The position numbers and the translations under genes are program-made. From contig NC_051116.1 of NCBI RefSeq assembly GCF_014839805.1, positions 1,984,001 to 2,048,000 on the forward strand: a stretch of 64,000 nt of DNA, given 5' to 3'. The stretch comes from Manduca sexta. Taxonomy: Eukaryota; Arthropoda; Insecta; Lepidoptera; Sphingidae. Positions 43,476 through 55,914 of this stretch are shown here, piece by piece (position 1 is the stretch's first letter; each line of letters opens with the position of its first letter). The notes beneath the pieces are model-generated. The model worked only from the letters and a program-made list of their open reading frames with translations. It had not been told where the DNA came from and searched no databases.

Positions 43476-44064
43476 TTTTCAACTTGAACCAGTCAATCCT
43501 AAGATTAGCTCATTCAAACAAACTCTTCAGCTTTATATTAATAGTATAGATAGATTTTTGCGATTAATTCTCAGAGATCCATTCATTTTAACGGACTTAT
43601 CGCGTTGATTCAAAGTGACATACCGAATTCGAAATTCAAATTTTAAATAAATCTAAGTGCTCGCTCGCACTTTCGAATTATAATTATCAGTAACTGTCGC
43701 GTTGGGCCCATTTTAGGTGAAAACGACCTATTGAGCCTTTGTATTGAAGCACTGTCGACTCAAGATTCAGTAAATCGAATTTCCTTTGTGGTCGCTTTCT
43801 TTTCTTTGGGATAAAGATAGTTATTGCTTGGCCAATACTCCCTTCATACACTTTTAAACAAGTACATTATGTTTTGGCCATACATATATTATGTGATAAT
43901 ACTATTCATTATATACAATGTAGTATAAAACTTTGGACTTAACAAGTTCTAAGCATCAGTCAGTGTCTTAGCTTATGTGGGAGGTACCCGCCTAGAGCAA
44001 CGACCTAGGTTATCCGAGAGCATCTGAAAACCAGTCTAGACTTAACTAGGACTATAGTTACTTA

Positions 44065-44170
44065 GTTACGTATAATAAAACAAAGTACCTCACCGCGTCT
44101 GAGTGTCTGGACGCGTTATCCCGGAAAAACTCTTTCATGCGGGTGGAACCGCGAGCTAAAGCTAGTATCT
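44065..44170 (+). repeat. Rep-G fragment
   Basis: TAATAAAACAAAGTACCTCA, TTATCCCGGAAAAACTCTTT, ACCGCGAGCTAAAGCTAGTA. Confidence 0.7.
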
Positions 44171-44334
44171 AATAAACACGAACTGGTTTACATCTAATAT
44201 TTACTCATTACGATACGCTGATACCGTGATATCACTGGCCAATTTAGCTGAGTCAGTCAGTGACTCAAAGTGTTTTGACCTACCTGACTCATTTGTGACG
44301 TATGTACGCGTCGCGTTTAACTCTTGGTCTCTCG

Positions 44335-44352
44335 TGGCTCGCCGGCGAGCCA
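44335..44352. repeat. Perfect 18 bp palindrome
   Basis: TGGCTCGCCGGCGAGCCA equals its own reverse complement, in otherwise AT-rich sequence next to a longer hairpin. Confidence 0.85.
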
Positions 44353-44356
44353 AGAC

Positions 44357-44447
44357 AGCTACATGACATTTGCGTGTGTCACGGGATTATAACCTTATAT
44401 ACTACATAATAAGGTTATTTTTCCGTCACACGCGTAGCTGTTTGACA
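44357..44447. repeat. Long imperfect hairpin
   Basis: ATAACCTTAT (44389-44398) pairs perfectly with ATAAGGTTAT (44409-44418) around a 10 nt loop. Outside, CGTGTGTCACGG pairs with CCGTCACACGCG and AGCTAC with GTAGCT, with one 10 nt bulge. No ORF. Confidence 0.75.
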
Positions 44448-44649
44448 AGTCATGACGGGTTAAGGAAGCCACTTTTATTACGAAAAAAAAAACGATCAAA
44501 CTCCCACGTTGCTTAGTCTTTTGATAATAATTAATTTATCCTCATATTTTTTTATATTTAATAAAACCAAATTAACGCCTTAAGACGCCAAAGAAAAAAA
44601 ATATCAGAAAAAAAAACAAATAAATTTCAGTTTTCGAAACTCAAATGTG

Positions 44650-44752
44650 CCAGTTAAATGCATTTTATAAATTTGAATTTGGAATTCTTATCCAAAGAAG
44701 AGATATTCCAAATCAAAGTGGCCAGTACGTCAAAACGCCAATTTAATATGCA
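44650..44752 (+). repeat. Dispersed repeat, inverted partner at 54.1 kb
   Basis: AATTTGAATTTGGAATTCTT, AAAGAAGAGATATTCCAAAT and AAGTGGCCAGTACGTCAAAA occur in reverse complement at 54085-54185. Confidence 0.75.
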
Positions 44753-44899
44753 AGGACTTATTATTATGCTTCAGGATGAGCACAGTTAATGCTATTATAA
44801 GCTTTATTTAAATGTCCATTGGAGTTATTTAGTCACAGCGCTTAGAATTGGGCGAGCGACTTAATACTTATGGTATTGAATTTGTTTAATAAATTTAAC

Positions 44900-45265
44900 T
44901 TTTTTTTTGCCTACAGGCGTATAAGCATAGGCGTAGTTGGGAAGGAAGGGTGGAGCACACCTTAGAATAATCTTTGCCCACCCTAGAAAAGGCCTTGAGG
45001 TTATAGGGGCCTCGCATGGTGCAGGCCTTTCGTTGAATTCGTCCACCTATTTTGCTCTTCTCGTCAGCTGTCCCTCCTAGAGAAATTCCGTATCTACTAG
45101 GCAACTTTTAATGCTGGTTTCGTTTTTTTTTTACTTACACTACAATGCTACATAATGATTCTACTGCACCTGATGGTAAGTGGAGCGGGGTCCAATAAAA
45201 TGTCTGACGACGGATGATTACTTACCCCTCCGCAGTCGACATTTTCCATACTAAGTATACATACC
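44900..45265 (+). repeat. SINE-like pieces, including SINE-B
   Basis: 45160-45265 is SINE-B (CTGCACCTGATGGTAAGTGG, GACGGATGATTACTTACCCC). 44900-45110 (CCCACCCTAGAAAAGGCCTT, GGCCTCGCATGGTGCAGGCC) reads like another retroelement fragment with no partner in the window. Confidence 0.55.
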
Positions 45266-47440
45266 TATTATGCCGCCAGTGAGTAACAAAATTCTTAGCA
45301 GGAAAAAATGCGGTGGACATAAATTATCTAGTTTATTTGATGGTATTTCCAATCGGGAAAAATAGAACCTATAGGAAAGGTAAAGTAAAAAAATAATTTT
45401 CATAATATGCTAATGCCAACTATGTACAATTTTATTTAAAACTTGTTGCTTGGAAAGAAAAACTTTTTTTTGTCTTTGGCTCACCGTTGAATCTTGAAAG
45501 ACAATAAAAGAAGTTAAAACATGGGTTGCCAAAGTACTAAAAACGCAGAATATACCGATTTTAAAGTATCCTTCACAGCATTCAAAAATATCGAAATTAG
45601 TTTCGTTATAATATTCATTAAGCATAGTCTATCTGTTAACTACAAGGATACTTGTATTGCAGTACGAGTTCAATACTGAGATCTTGTATTCGATTCCCTT
45701 TCCGAGCATAGTGATATTGGATCTTTCTATTTAGTGCTTGTCAGAGCTGACGTAATATTATGGGTGTAATCAGGCCTTTTTAGGGCACGCTTATCCTAGA
45801 AAGTCATAAGTCCATATTTCTGTCCCCCCATCTCCTCTTTCTGTTCTTTTTAATAGTAGTTTTTTTTATATTTTCGATATTTCCTTTGGGAGCACTGTGT
45901 GCCTCCACGTGCTTCATAGATAAAGCCCTGGGTATAATTATTGCCTATTTCCGAGAAGAGGATGTGACATGTTGCTGTATATGTAATGCGTATGTTGTAA
46001 ATCGTACGTGCGTGTTATATATCATGAAAGTAATTTCTGAAACCGTATATGCGTGCGACAGTTCGGAGGCGCGGCCTTGCGGCGACCCCATGCGATACGG
46101 AGTGACCTCATCGTAGAGTTGTGCCAAGTCGCGGCATTGTCCGATTACCGGACGCGGAAATGGACCAATTGCATAAACATCCTATGACGTTAGTTTATTT
46201 TGACATTGTGTAAGCATCAAAAACATCTGTAGTAATTAAGTGGTATCAGTTAATAGTATATTAAAACCTGAAAATAAGTTTCGTGTAGTCTTTTTTGTGA
46301 CTACAACTGATATAATTTGCACAGTTAAACAATTTCTAGCTGTGCCTAGTCTAGAAAAATTCTTGCCCCTTATCGATCGTATCTTGAAGCATTGGTTCAT
46401 TGGCATATTGCCAATTTAACAACCATATTATAAAACAATGCTTCAGCGTGGATAATTGAGTCTACAAAGAAGAATATAACGTATTATTTTCTTCTGTAAA
46501 GTATTATATACTGATAAAGTGTTGTAAATTTATTTCAACTTTCAAGACTCTGCGTAAGCTTGTTGGATTAACTATGTTTAAACTTTAATGTATCATAAGG
46601 TAGCCTGAATCTAATCTTATGATACTAAAATCAAATCGTATTTTTAGATTGATTAAATAAAAGAACTAGGTACCGAACCGGCAACGTTCTATAATATTTT
46701 ATGCAGAAGAACTCAACAATATAGGTATGCACTTTGGTTTTTATGCTCGTTTTAATTTTTTGCGAACTCGTCCGGCGACATTTTACATACTTTATTTCCA
46801 GTTTATAAATATAAAAGGGTCGTCGACAACACAAGAATGTTCTGAGAAATGAAGGGAATATGCCACGGTGTACTATTATTAGCCGCCTCTGCGTAGATGC
46901 GGCGCCGGCCCGTTTTCACCATTAACTAAACATGTGATGTAGTAGATATACATAAATTTGTTGATAGATGTGTATCTGTTACTGCTATTCATTATTATAT
47001 CATCCTTATTCTTGGGAGAATTGGGAATGAATTCTCACAAGCACAGAAAAAGCATACAATTTAACTTTAACAACATGAATTCTACCACTTTTATTGGAAA
47101 TGATGAATTAATATTAATAGAACGTTATCGGTTTGCCTGATTTCTTATCTTTTTGTATCATAGTGAGGAAAACTGTTGACCTCTTTATCATTGGATTATG
47201 TTACGTAGATAACTGATTGTTTGAATTATTCACTAAGCTAATAAACAATGATGGCTAGGATCCAGTTAGTTGGCGCATTTAGGTCAAAAGAGAATACCTA
47301 ATAGGTTCATGTCATTTGGAATCGGTAAACTGTTAATAACTATTCACAATATAGAAAAAAATCTTATAAATCTGTCTGCTTACATGACAAATTGGTAAGC
47401 ATAAAATATACGGCGGTCACAACTTAGTACGCTCATCCCT
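45266..47440. other. No supported gene
   Basis: Presumed intron of the calpain-like gene. 45886-46116 is an open frame without a domain, judged chance. No clear repeat. Confidence 0.35.
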
Positions 47441-47444
47441 AATT

Positions 47445-47575
47445 GTTGATGTCTCATCCTCTCCCAGTGGCCGTACTGAGCTTCGTAACAAGTTAGTGGG
47501 TTGCCCTTAGCATGGTCGCTTAATTTTTCAGGGTTGCGAGCGCCTGCAGCGCTCAAACAACAGTCCGGCGTGGTT
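47445..47575 (+). repeat. Dispersed repeat shared with 60.6 kb, copy 1
   Basis: TGATGTCTCATCCTCTCCCA, GTTAGTGGGTTGCCCTTAGC, ATGGTCGCTTAATTTTTCAG recur in order at 60628-60790. Confidence 0.7.
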
Positions 47576-47599
47576 GTATAAGTTCTTGTGAAGTTAACA

Positions 47600-50100
47600 A
47601 GCTTAAATCAAGTTAAAATAAGGTCGCGACATTTAAGAACTAGTTTAGTGTTACTCGAAAAACGTAAGCTCTGCATGTACCCGAGGCATGTTTTTCTTTT
47701 CCTTGTACTTAATATACCCATATGGTTTAAATTAGGTTTAATTATTGAACTATATATTATACCTTTAAAATATTGATAGGTAACGTATATTTTTATATCC
47801 TTCAATTATTAATTTTGCGATTACACTATAGATCCCTGATACAATATGCTACCGTTTTTAATTACTCTAATTAACTATGTACCTGTTGCACCTCAGCCGG
47901 GATCTATTCATTAGTAATTTCCTGTTGTTAATCTACCTTTACGCACTGAGAAGACGACTTGATTAATAATTATTATTCTTTGGTCTTTAGTCATACCTAC
48001 TACCCACTCATGGGCGCTGGGAGAAGAGTGCAAGTAGGTACTCGTGCAACCCCCTGTCCAGAAATAAATCCCAATAAATATAAGTTACTGAATAAATGTG
48101 CTATAATATGAACTATCGAGCACAGAGGATTTTTTTTTATTAGAGCATTTTCAAAAACCCGCGCGATTTGTATTAGAAAAAAAACTTTATATTATGTAGC
48201 ATAATGCGTAGGTGCAAATGCACCTTCCTAATACAAATCTTGGTGGCGTCCATGTACCCACTATACTTTAACCAGTTTGTAAAAATTCATACACTGTACA
48301 TACATACAACATATTATTACCTACATAGATACTATTTTTTGTTTGTACTTTACAGTAGCCTTTTGAAATATGTAATGCCTATATATGTACAGGCCACAAT
48401 CAGTGCGTACAAACCAACACACCTTGTTTACTTACAAGGCAAACTGGTTTCAGACAAATTCGGTAATATTTACCTACAGCGCATGATTTCTTATTAAGTG
48501 CCAGTGCATTTTAAGCTTACTTTATTATGTTTGTGTTATATAAGTATTATAATTATTATATTGTTTGATGGAAATGCTGAAAAATAATTCTTTAGACTAT
48601 CACGTATCTTGATCATTAATTTTATATGTATAGAGTTTGCCACAGATGCTTATATTAAACCTAAATGTCTACAAAAAGTGGATAGGTATCAATACAAATA
48701 CTGTTCAATGTTATAGAGACGATTTCTTATTTTTTTATATTATTACTAACGTCCCATGACATGATAACTAGGTAGGTATAACTTCTTTTCCAAAAAATCC
48801 TGTTACATCATTATATTAGTTCCATACACCCACATTTAGCTCTCAGAGACTACTGCTAGTGTAAATATAAATTATTGTCGTTAAATTTTGTGTACAGTTC
48901 TAGAAACAATATAAACGGAAATGATAAATCATGATATTCGAACATGAATTCACATTTCAAAACCTCTTGGCAAGTTTCCTTATTTATTAAGTTCAAGGAC
49001 AACACTTAATGTTGTTACTAATAAAATCAAATGTGTGAAGCAAGAAGTCCAAAATTATTTAGCTAATTTACTCAATAAATGAAACAAAATATTTGTAACA
49101 AAAACCATGAGAACTAGCAAATCACAGGAATTTAACTCAAATAACAGATTACGTCATTCTATACGCTGGCAATAATGGACAAGATAGCCGACCGCGGTTA
49201 GTAGGTTATCGGAATATCGTGTCTTAGAACTATGTCGAGCTTTCGCATTTAGTCGGTTGTTATACTGTCAGTGTAAATCGGAACTCTGACGGTATGGTGT
49301 TTCTCTTAGATAAAATCATTATTTTCTTATAAAATAATACGTTATTGATACCTAAACTATGTTTCATGTGATGGCGATTTCATTCTTGTGTTGTGTGTGA
49401 TTATATTTTATTGAATGTTGTTAAAAAGTTACCGTTTGAATGCGTTCCACATCGCAGAATATTCCGTGAGAAATATTTCTACGGCATGAGCTCAGTTTCA
49501 ACGATTTGCGGTGATAATTGTGTTAAATGATAAAATACAGTTGACATGCTGTATTTCAGGTACTATTTTAGCTATGAGAATTAGAATTTTAGTGATATTT
49601 TGTATAAATAACTTCTAAAGTAGGGTACAGTCAGAAATGTAGGTTTCTAATCAAGGCCAACCATGGCATTGTAATTTGCCGTCCCCAGAAAATAAAGTTG
49701 TAAAATGCAACATTTCAAGAATGTAACCGTTTTTTGTCAAATTCTCTTGTAATTTATAAACAGAGCATAAGGCGAGAAAAGAAAGGTGTTTTTTTTTCCA
49801 TATGAAACCTTTTTTTTGTACATATTTTAGAGAATAGAAAAATAGTTTAAAACTTGACTATTTCTATAGTTAAAGATGTGTTTCGTTAAAATTTTATTCC
49901 AATTGGTTTTAAGCTACCATGTATAAGATGCTTTTCAATTTATTCCTAACAAGAGGTCTAGTTTCCATAACAGTCACAGGGGATATGCTTGAACATAGTT
50001 AATCAAGTGGAATATAGTGATTGTCTAAAAATATTAATAATACTCCTTGATACACAGAGAACTTTAAAAAACTCTTAAAGTTACATGTAGTTCATCCAGT
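47600..50100. other. No supported gene
   Basis: AT-rich. 49140-49330 is less AT-rich and ends near GACGGTATGG; it could include a first exon but there is no coding frame. Confidence 0.3.
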
Positions 50101-50964
50101 ATGATTCAGGAGTCCAGAATTGCTCCTGACAAATGGCAATGGGCTTGCCTTCTAACAGCACCTAACTTAACTTCAGAAATGTGTGTTACACCTCTGCCTA
50201 CCCCTGAAAACTCAACCTAGAACCATGCTGTATGTATGTTTATTCAAAACGGAATAATTTGTTGCTTATATAATTTAATGACATTGGAGTTATCAGCATT
50301 AACATGATCAAACAATAAACAAATTATTCAATGTTATTACAGGAGATTATTGATAAGCTATCAGCAGTAAATATTATTGAACGATAGTAAACTGATGTAG
50401 ATATATAGCTATTAGTTTAAACATGTCATGCAGGCGTCAGACTCGTCAGACTGCTCTAATAGGGAAAGATATACATCATATTTTCTTGGACTGTGTGTAT
50501 AGTATACATAAAAATATTGATAATAATATAGGGGAATTTAATAGTGCATTGCGTTGTCAGCTAATGTATCAAAAGGGGCTAGAGTTCTGGTTAAATAATA
50601 ATTTATAATTATAAGGGTAGTGTGCGGGATCAGATGAAAGTGGATGCAAGGCGTGAGGTAGTCATAACATATGACAATGCTCTTTAAACAAGCATTCAAT
50701 ATACACATTTAAAAAATATATACAATTTTCTGAATACTTATTATGAACTATGAGTTCAATGATTTAAAAAATTATATGTATACCTTACAAAAATATGACG
50801 CTAAGCAAATTAACCTTATGACCGTTAAATTGTTTTCGATGTAATCAGAGTAGCTTACATTGCATTTCCATTATAATAATGATTAGGTATTTTTTCAATG
50901 AAGTTAAAAATCATAAGAACGACTCAGTAGTTTATTATGTACACACATTCACACCTTTTTAATT

Positions 50965-51165
50965 TCTGGTAGGTGCAATGCACCCTCTTTCATCCCTGAA
51001 TATTCTGTCCCATGATGTGATGTATGGATGATTTGATCTATTGACATATTGATCACATATTCAAGACTCCGAATTGATACTGAGTAGAAAAACCCATATC
51101 AATGTACCCAAGTCCTCAACACCACAGTCCTATCTTACTACAACTATGCCGCTGAAGTTGTTTAT
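50965..51165 (-). repeat. SINE-C copy, diverged
   Basis: TTCTGTCCCATGATGTGATG, AGACTCCGAATTGATACTGA and at the right the head ACAACTATGCCGCTGAAG. A further scrap is at 50170-50215 (TGTTACACCTCTGCCTACCC). Confidence 0.7.
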
Positions 51166-51491
51166 TATGTATTTGCTATGAAACTTGTAAATAGTTCCCC
51201 TGTATTTTTATCTTAGCTTTACTAACAGATGGCGCTATGGTCAACTAACTTAACATAAGACTATTGAAGTGTCATTTGATCATAATGATTAATAAATATA
51301 ACTAATGATAATATTATTGGCTTTGTGACATTATTTTCTGACATCAGTAAATAAGCCATGTATAAATTTATTGTCAATGTAAAATTACTGAATCAATATT
51401 TTTACTGTTTTAGAATAAAATCCGTAAAATAGTTTTATTTCAATGACTAACATTTGCGTTACATAAGAAATATTAAAGAAAAAAAAATTAA

Positions 51492-51770
51492 AGTGACTTA
51501 CCTAGTACATAATATTAAAAATGCCGTTAGAAATAGAATCTACCACAAATATAGAGTAGGCTTATAGAATCTAGAACATTGGGTGCGGAAATTATAGAAT
51601 ATAAAGGGATACTCAGGTGGTGTAATTATCACGCACAGGCATGATGTCATTGTGCCGAAGCGCCGCGCAATGGTCGTCCTCCAAACGATTCCAACCGCTT
51701 TAGTATTGTGATCACATCTGAGGCTGTGTGACTGTGTTTCTCGTGCCCGGTGTTTTATAAAGATGACGTT
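51492..51770 (-). other. Candidate first exon of a minus-strand gene
   Basis: On the minus strand a relatively GC-rich stretch ends ATGTACTAG before a consensus GTAAGT donor (51491-51486). The only frame is a 36-codon one starting MTSCLCV and closing before the donor, so the exon would be mainly untranslated. No downstream exon was identified. Confidence 0.3.
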
Positions 51771-52079
51771 TTAGGCGGGATTTTTTGACGTTTTTAGTTA
51801 TATTGTAAAACGTTTATCTTTTGTGTATATATACCATGTTTAGTGAATAAAGAAATATAATGTAAACAGATAACTACCCACTTTCCAATCATTTCTATCA
51901 ACTAGGTTAAATTGACAGATCTAGAATAAAATACAAAGAGGGTAGACCTACGTATTATTTGTTTACCTATACTTTATTATCTGTCACTGAATATGGTACA
52001 TATAGTTAGCATACAGTACAATATTGAAATCGCTTTACGTTTATTGTTATCACAGTGACTACACGAAAATGTCTTAGCA
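51771..52079. promoter_or_regulatory. Possible bidirectional promoter
   Basis: This stretch lies between a candidate minus-strand first exon (51492-51770) and the exon starting at 52124 on the plus strand. It has no repeat I recognise. Start sites cannot be seen directly. Confidence 0.25.
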
Positions 52080-52123
52080 AAAAGTGACTGTTAATAAATA
52101 GTGTGTAGTGTGAAAGGGCCGCC

Positions 52124-52315
52124 ATGGCGAACCAAAATGGCGGCGCCAATTTTGGCGCGCTTATTCAAGGCGCCGGAAGACAATTGCTAAATCAGGGCGG
52201 GCAGGCGTTGTTGAACTATGGCGCTCAGGCCATAGGAAATATCATCAACGAGGTGTTTCAGAAGAAAGAGGTTGAGCAGAAGAGGTTTTTGCCGAGCATC
52301 AAGAACTATAAAGTG
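52124..52315 (+). CDS. Calpain-like gene, alternative first coding exon 1b
   Basis: The ATG at 52124 sits in GCCGCCATGG, an ideal start context, with an in-frame TAG six codons upstream, so translation begins here. The frame gives 64 codons and stops at a GTGAGT donor at 52316, again phase 0. The peptide is rich in Gly, Ala, Gln and Leu (GALIQGAGRQLLNQGGQAL) and then charged (EVFQKKEVEQKRFLPSIKNYK). Such Gly-rich hydrophobic N-terminal segments occur in calpain subunits, where they contact membranes. The shared phase with the exon at 39050 suggests alternative promoters of one gene. Frame beyond 52315 is intronic. Exon call is good; protein family is inference. Confidence 0.55.
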
Positions 52316-52319
52316 GTGA

Positions 52320-53240
52320 GTATGAACTGTCAATGCATTTTTTTTAATGTTACCTCTGTGGCTACTGGTCCTTTGAGAGAGACGTTTGGTAGCCGAATTT
52401 TAAATTGTAATAAGTTATTAATCTTGGAAACATTAATAACAAACAAAAATATATTCCGCAAGCGTTCTTTCAGTAACTTCAAATCTAAAGTTTTTAGATT
52501 TAAACGCAGAAATTACTCTGTACTTGCCACCAAATAATTAAGTATTATTTAAACTTAAATGACCTCGGTGTGGGCGTGGTATTTTAACAACCAGTCTTTC
52601 TACATGCATATTCCTCCTACGTAGTTTGTTGATCTAATGTTTTTTATAGTTTCTTTAATGACGGTTTTCCAAGAGTTTTTACTAGAAATCACGTTTTCAA
52701 TACCTATTCTCAGACATGTTGCGCGACAATGTTATTTACAATGTATATTGATAATTATTGCTAATTGTTAAAACTGTGACTAATGTTAGTTTTAGAGGTT
52801 GCTATCGCGTTTTAGTAAACGTGAAATATTTGTCCAATGACGCACAACGCCCCTAGCGGATTATTGTGGCACTATGTTTCAAGCAGCCTTAGAATTCATC
52901 TATGTACTATCAGTTTGAATTAAAAATTTGGAGCAAATTTAAATAACTAATAAAATAAATAACCAGTTGCTAGAATTTATTTAAATATTAATATGTTAAA
53001 GTAAATTTTTAGTATAATAGAGAATATCTTAAGAAATCTCTCCGTAAACTCCAGGAGTATGCCATTAGACTCGCGTGTTTACGTTTTAAAAAAGCCATCC
53101 TATTTACAGCATAAACAATCATTATCACTGTCGAAGCGTTGCATAAAATTATTCAGGAAATAATCAAATGTATACAAAATATTTAAATTGTTAAATGTAA
53201 ATGATTGGTGCGAACACAGACTTTATTTGTATAAATAATA
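52320..53240. other. Intron after exon 1b
   Basis: No coding signal or recognised repeat; the frame reading on past the donor is intronic. Confidence 0.45.
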
Positions 53241-53244
53241 TATT

Positions 53245-53475
53245 TTATATCAACCCGAATAGCGACCACCGTACGCAAGGTGTTAAAACCCGCCATGGTG
53301 GCCCACGTAAGTGTGTCGCGTTCCGGGATCAGCCCGTGTTTATCAGGTTCCAACCGGCCGGCATAATTGTGTCGACTGTCGAGGGTTAATCATCTCTCGT
53401 CAGTCGACATTCTATTGGACCCAACTCCACTTACCATCAAGTGCAGAGGGGTCATTTTGCCGTGCGCGTATAAAA
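53245..53475 (-). repeat. SINE-B copy, near full length
   Basis: AGCGACCACCGTACGCAAGG, CGTTCCGGGATCAGCCCGTG, GGCCGGCATAATTGTGTCGA and CAGTCGACATTCTATTGGAC, then the head ending in TATAAAAAAAG. Confidence 0.88.
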
Positions 53476-54084
53476 AAAGAAATTTCGATGACAATACATT
53501 TTGCGAAAAACCTAGGGATTAGCGGATGTCTGCTCGAGTCAAAAGTTCACGCTAAAATGATACTTGTTGCAAATGGGGAGTGATTCAGCCATGAGTCGGT
53601 TTTCTGTTTTAAGTCTGACCTGTGTATTAGTGTGTTGACCTGTTCGTCATTATTGAGCGATCCTCAACTTATTGAGTGATTTTTTTTATTAATAAGAACT
53701 TTGCTTGCAACTTGGTAATGTTTATATATTCTTACATATGTATAATATATTTAGGACCTAATTAATGTTATAAGGCTATTGAAAAATCAGTCCCAAAATA
53801 AATCATCTTTAGCGTGATATTTTCCCGATCTATACGATATTAGAGAGGCGAGATAGGTCGCCGTCCTGTCTGGTATCAAACCGCAATGCAGCTCAAGACT
53901 GGCAATTTACCAATATTATACCGGGCGAAATGGTTTTATATCTACATAAATATATTATAAAGCTGAAGAATTTATTTGGAGGCGCTAATCTCATGAATTA
54001 CTAAACTGATTTTGAATTTGGTCAAAACTCCTAAGTACTATAAGCAACTTTTTTCCCGGGGAAATATTAGAACTTTACATATTA

Positions 54085-54185
54085 TGAAATTGGCGTTTTG
54101 TCGTACTGGCCACTTTGATCTGAAATATCTCCTCTTTGGTTAAGAATTCCAAATTCAAATTTATAAATGCATTTAACGCATCATA
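54085..54185 (-). repeat. Dispersed repeat, inverted partner of 44.7 kb
   Basis: GGCGTTTTGTCGTACTGGCC, ACTTTGATCTGAAATATCTC and AATTCCAAATTCAAATTTAT mirror 44650-44752. Confidence 0.75.
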
Positions 54186-54784
54186 TTAATTTGTAATCAA
54201 TACAATTTGAAAGACAATAATTAAAAAGGAACATTTTGGTAGTCTAAATGTTTTTAAAAAGCCTAAAATCTATTTTTTTATGGAATTTTTCGTAAATCTT
54301 TACGAATACGTACGTACACATGCGCTGAAATTGTGTGGAACGAATGCTCAAAGCCCTTTGCTCGTGGGAGGCCGTTAAGAAATAATACGCCGTTGATGTC
54401 ATGAAGAATTATTTATAATAAAAAAATATTATAAATCCAGTTCAAATCAAGGAAAATATTTCATTGTTTCCTTCATGTAACATACATATCTTGTGGTAAA
54501 CGCGTAATGACCCATCGACAAATTTGTTTAAACAACACTAATTATTGCAGTGATACATTACTATTGTTAGTTTAATGACATATTGCATGAGTAACGGCAA
54601 ATACAATTCAGATAAGACTTTGTCTTCTGCAAGAGTGTAATCATTGATGCGTTCCGGTTTAAAATACATAACAGCCAGTGTAATTACTAGGCATTATGAG
54701 ACTAATCGAAGGCTCCTAACGTATAAAAAAAAATCATTTACATTTTTTTTATCTGTTTGGTAGTAGACAGTGTGTTACGTACAC

Positions 54785-55150
54785 GAGTACGTCAGTGGCG
54801 TAGTTGTACACGGTGCGAGTGCAACTACCTCGCTGAGGTTCTGGGTTCAAATCCCAGATCGGGCCAAAATAATTGTGACTGGGTTTTTCCATCTTAAAAA
54901 TTACTCAGTTACAGCTCGAATTTATGAAATAGGTGGTGTTTGTAACCTCGTGCTTCGGAAAGCACGTAAGGCCGTTGGTCCTGATCTCTCTCTCTCTCTG
55001 GTCATGTCGGATTACTGTCTCACCGCACTATGAGAGTGGAGGAACAAAGAGTGCACCTGTCTATTGCGCACACACTTGTGCACTATAACATGTTCTGCGT
55101 GGCTGATCTCCCTTGAGATTAGCCACCGTGGCCGAAATTCGGTTAAGAAG
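54785..55150 (+). repeat. SINE-D copy 2, tRNA-headed
   Basis: CAGTGGCGTAGTTGTACACG, TCTGGGTTCAAATCCCAGAT (B box), GTGACTGGGTTTTTCCATCT, CTCTGGTCATGTCGGATTAC, GCGCACACACTTGTGCACTA, in step with 36255-36625. Confidence 0.85.
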
Positions 55151-55914
55151 GACCATCGACAAGGGTTCTGGATAAACTTATCAATACCAATTGTACGTAT
55201 TATTCGTTTTCCAAACCTTCCACATTCGGGTAGACGCTATTATCAATGAGTGCCAATGGGTGTAACTAGTACTTACTGAGATAACGAAACGCCAAAGGAG
55301 TGAAAATCGCATTTTTTTTCAGTTTCGATAGTTTACTTAGGGCTATTAGGGAATCGTAATATCTATAACATGACACAAATGAGTCCAATGGAAAGTATTG
55401 ATAGTGGTTTTGATGTGGTGGTTTTGTCGAAAATTACTGGTCAGTAAGGATTTCTTTTTTTTTTTTCAAATCAGTTCACAAACTTATGTACCTCTCTCTA
55501 TATTGACGGTTGAAAGACTAAGGGACTTAGGCGATTTTGTATTTTTGAAAAATTTTAACTAGGTTAAAAAAATCATAGAAAATCATGCTTATTTTAAAAT
55601 AGGCAAAAAAAATGCCTTTCAACCGACTATATATATTTTCACAAACAATAATTATTAGTGAATTATTTTAACTGATGTTTTTATAATAGAGGTAACTAAG
55701 GGGGGCTAGGTTCCGCTATTTCACTATTTTACTATACATAGCTGGCACCCCGGTGTCAGTAAAGCTCAAAGACGTATTTTATTTTAGAAATCGTCCACAT
55801 TTTTAGCAGTTAGATCTTGTCCCCTGTTAAGATGTTAAGAATTGAGGACAATACTTTTTATTAGACAACTGAGTATCATTAACTTCAATTACGAATGATG
55901 TGCATAAAATTATT

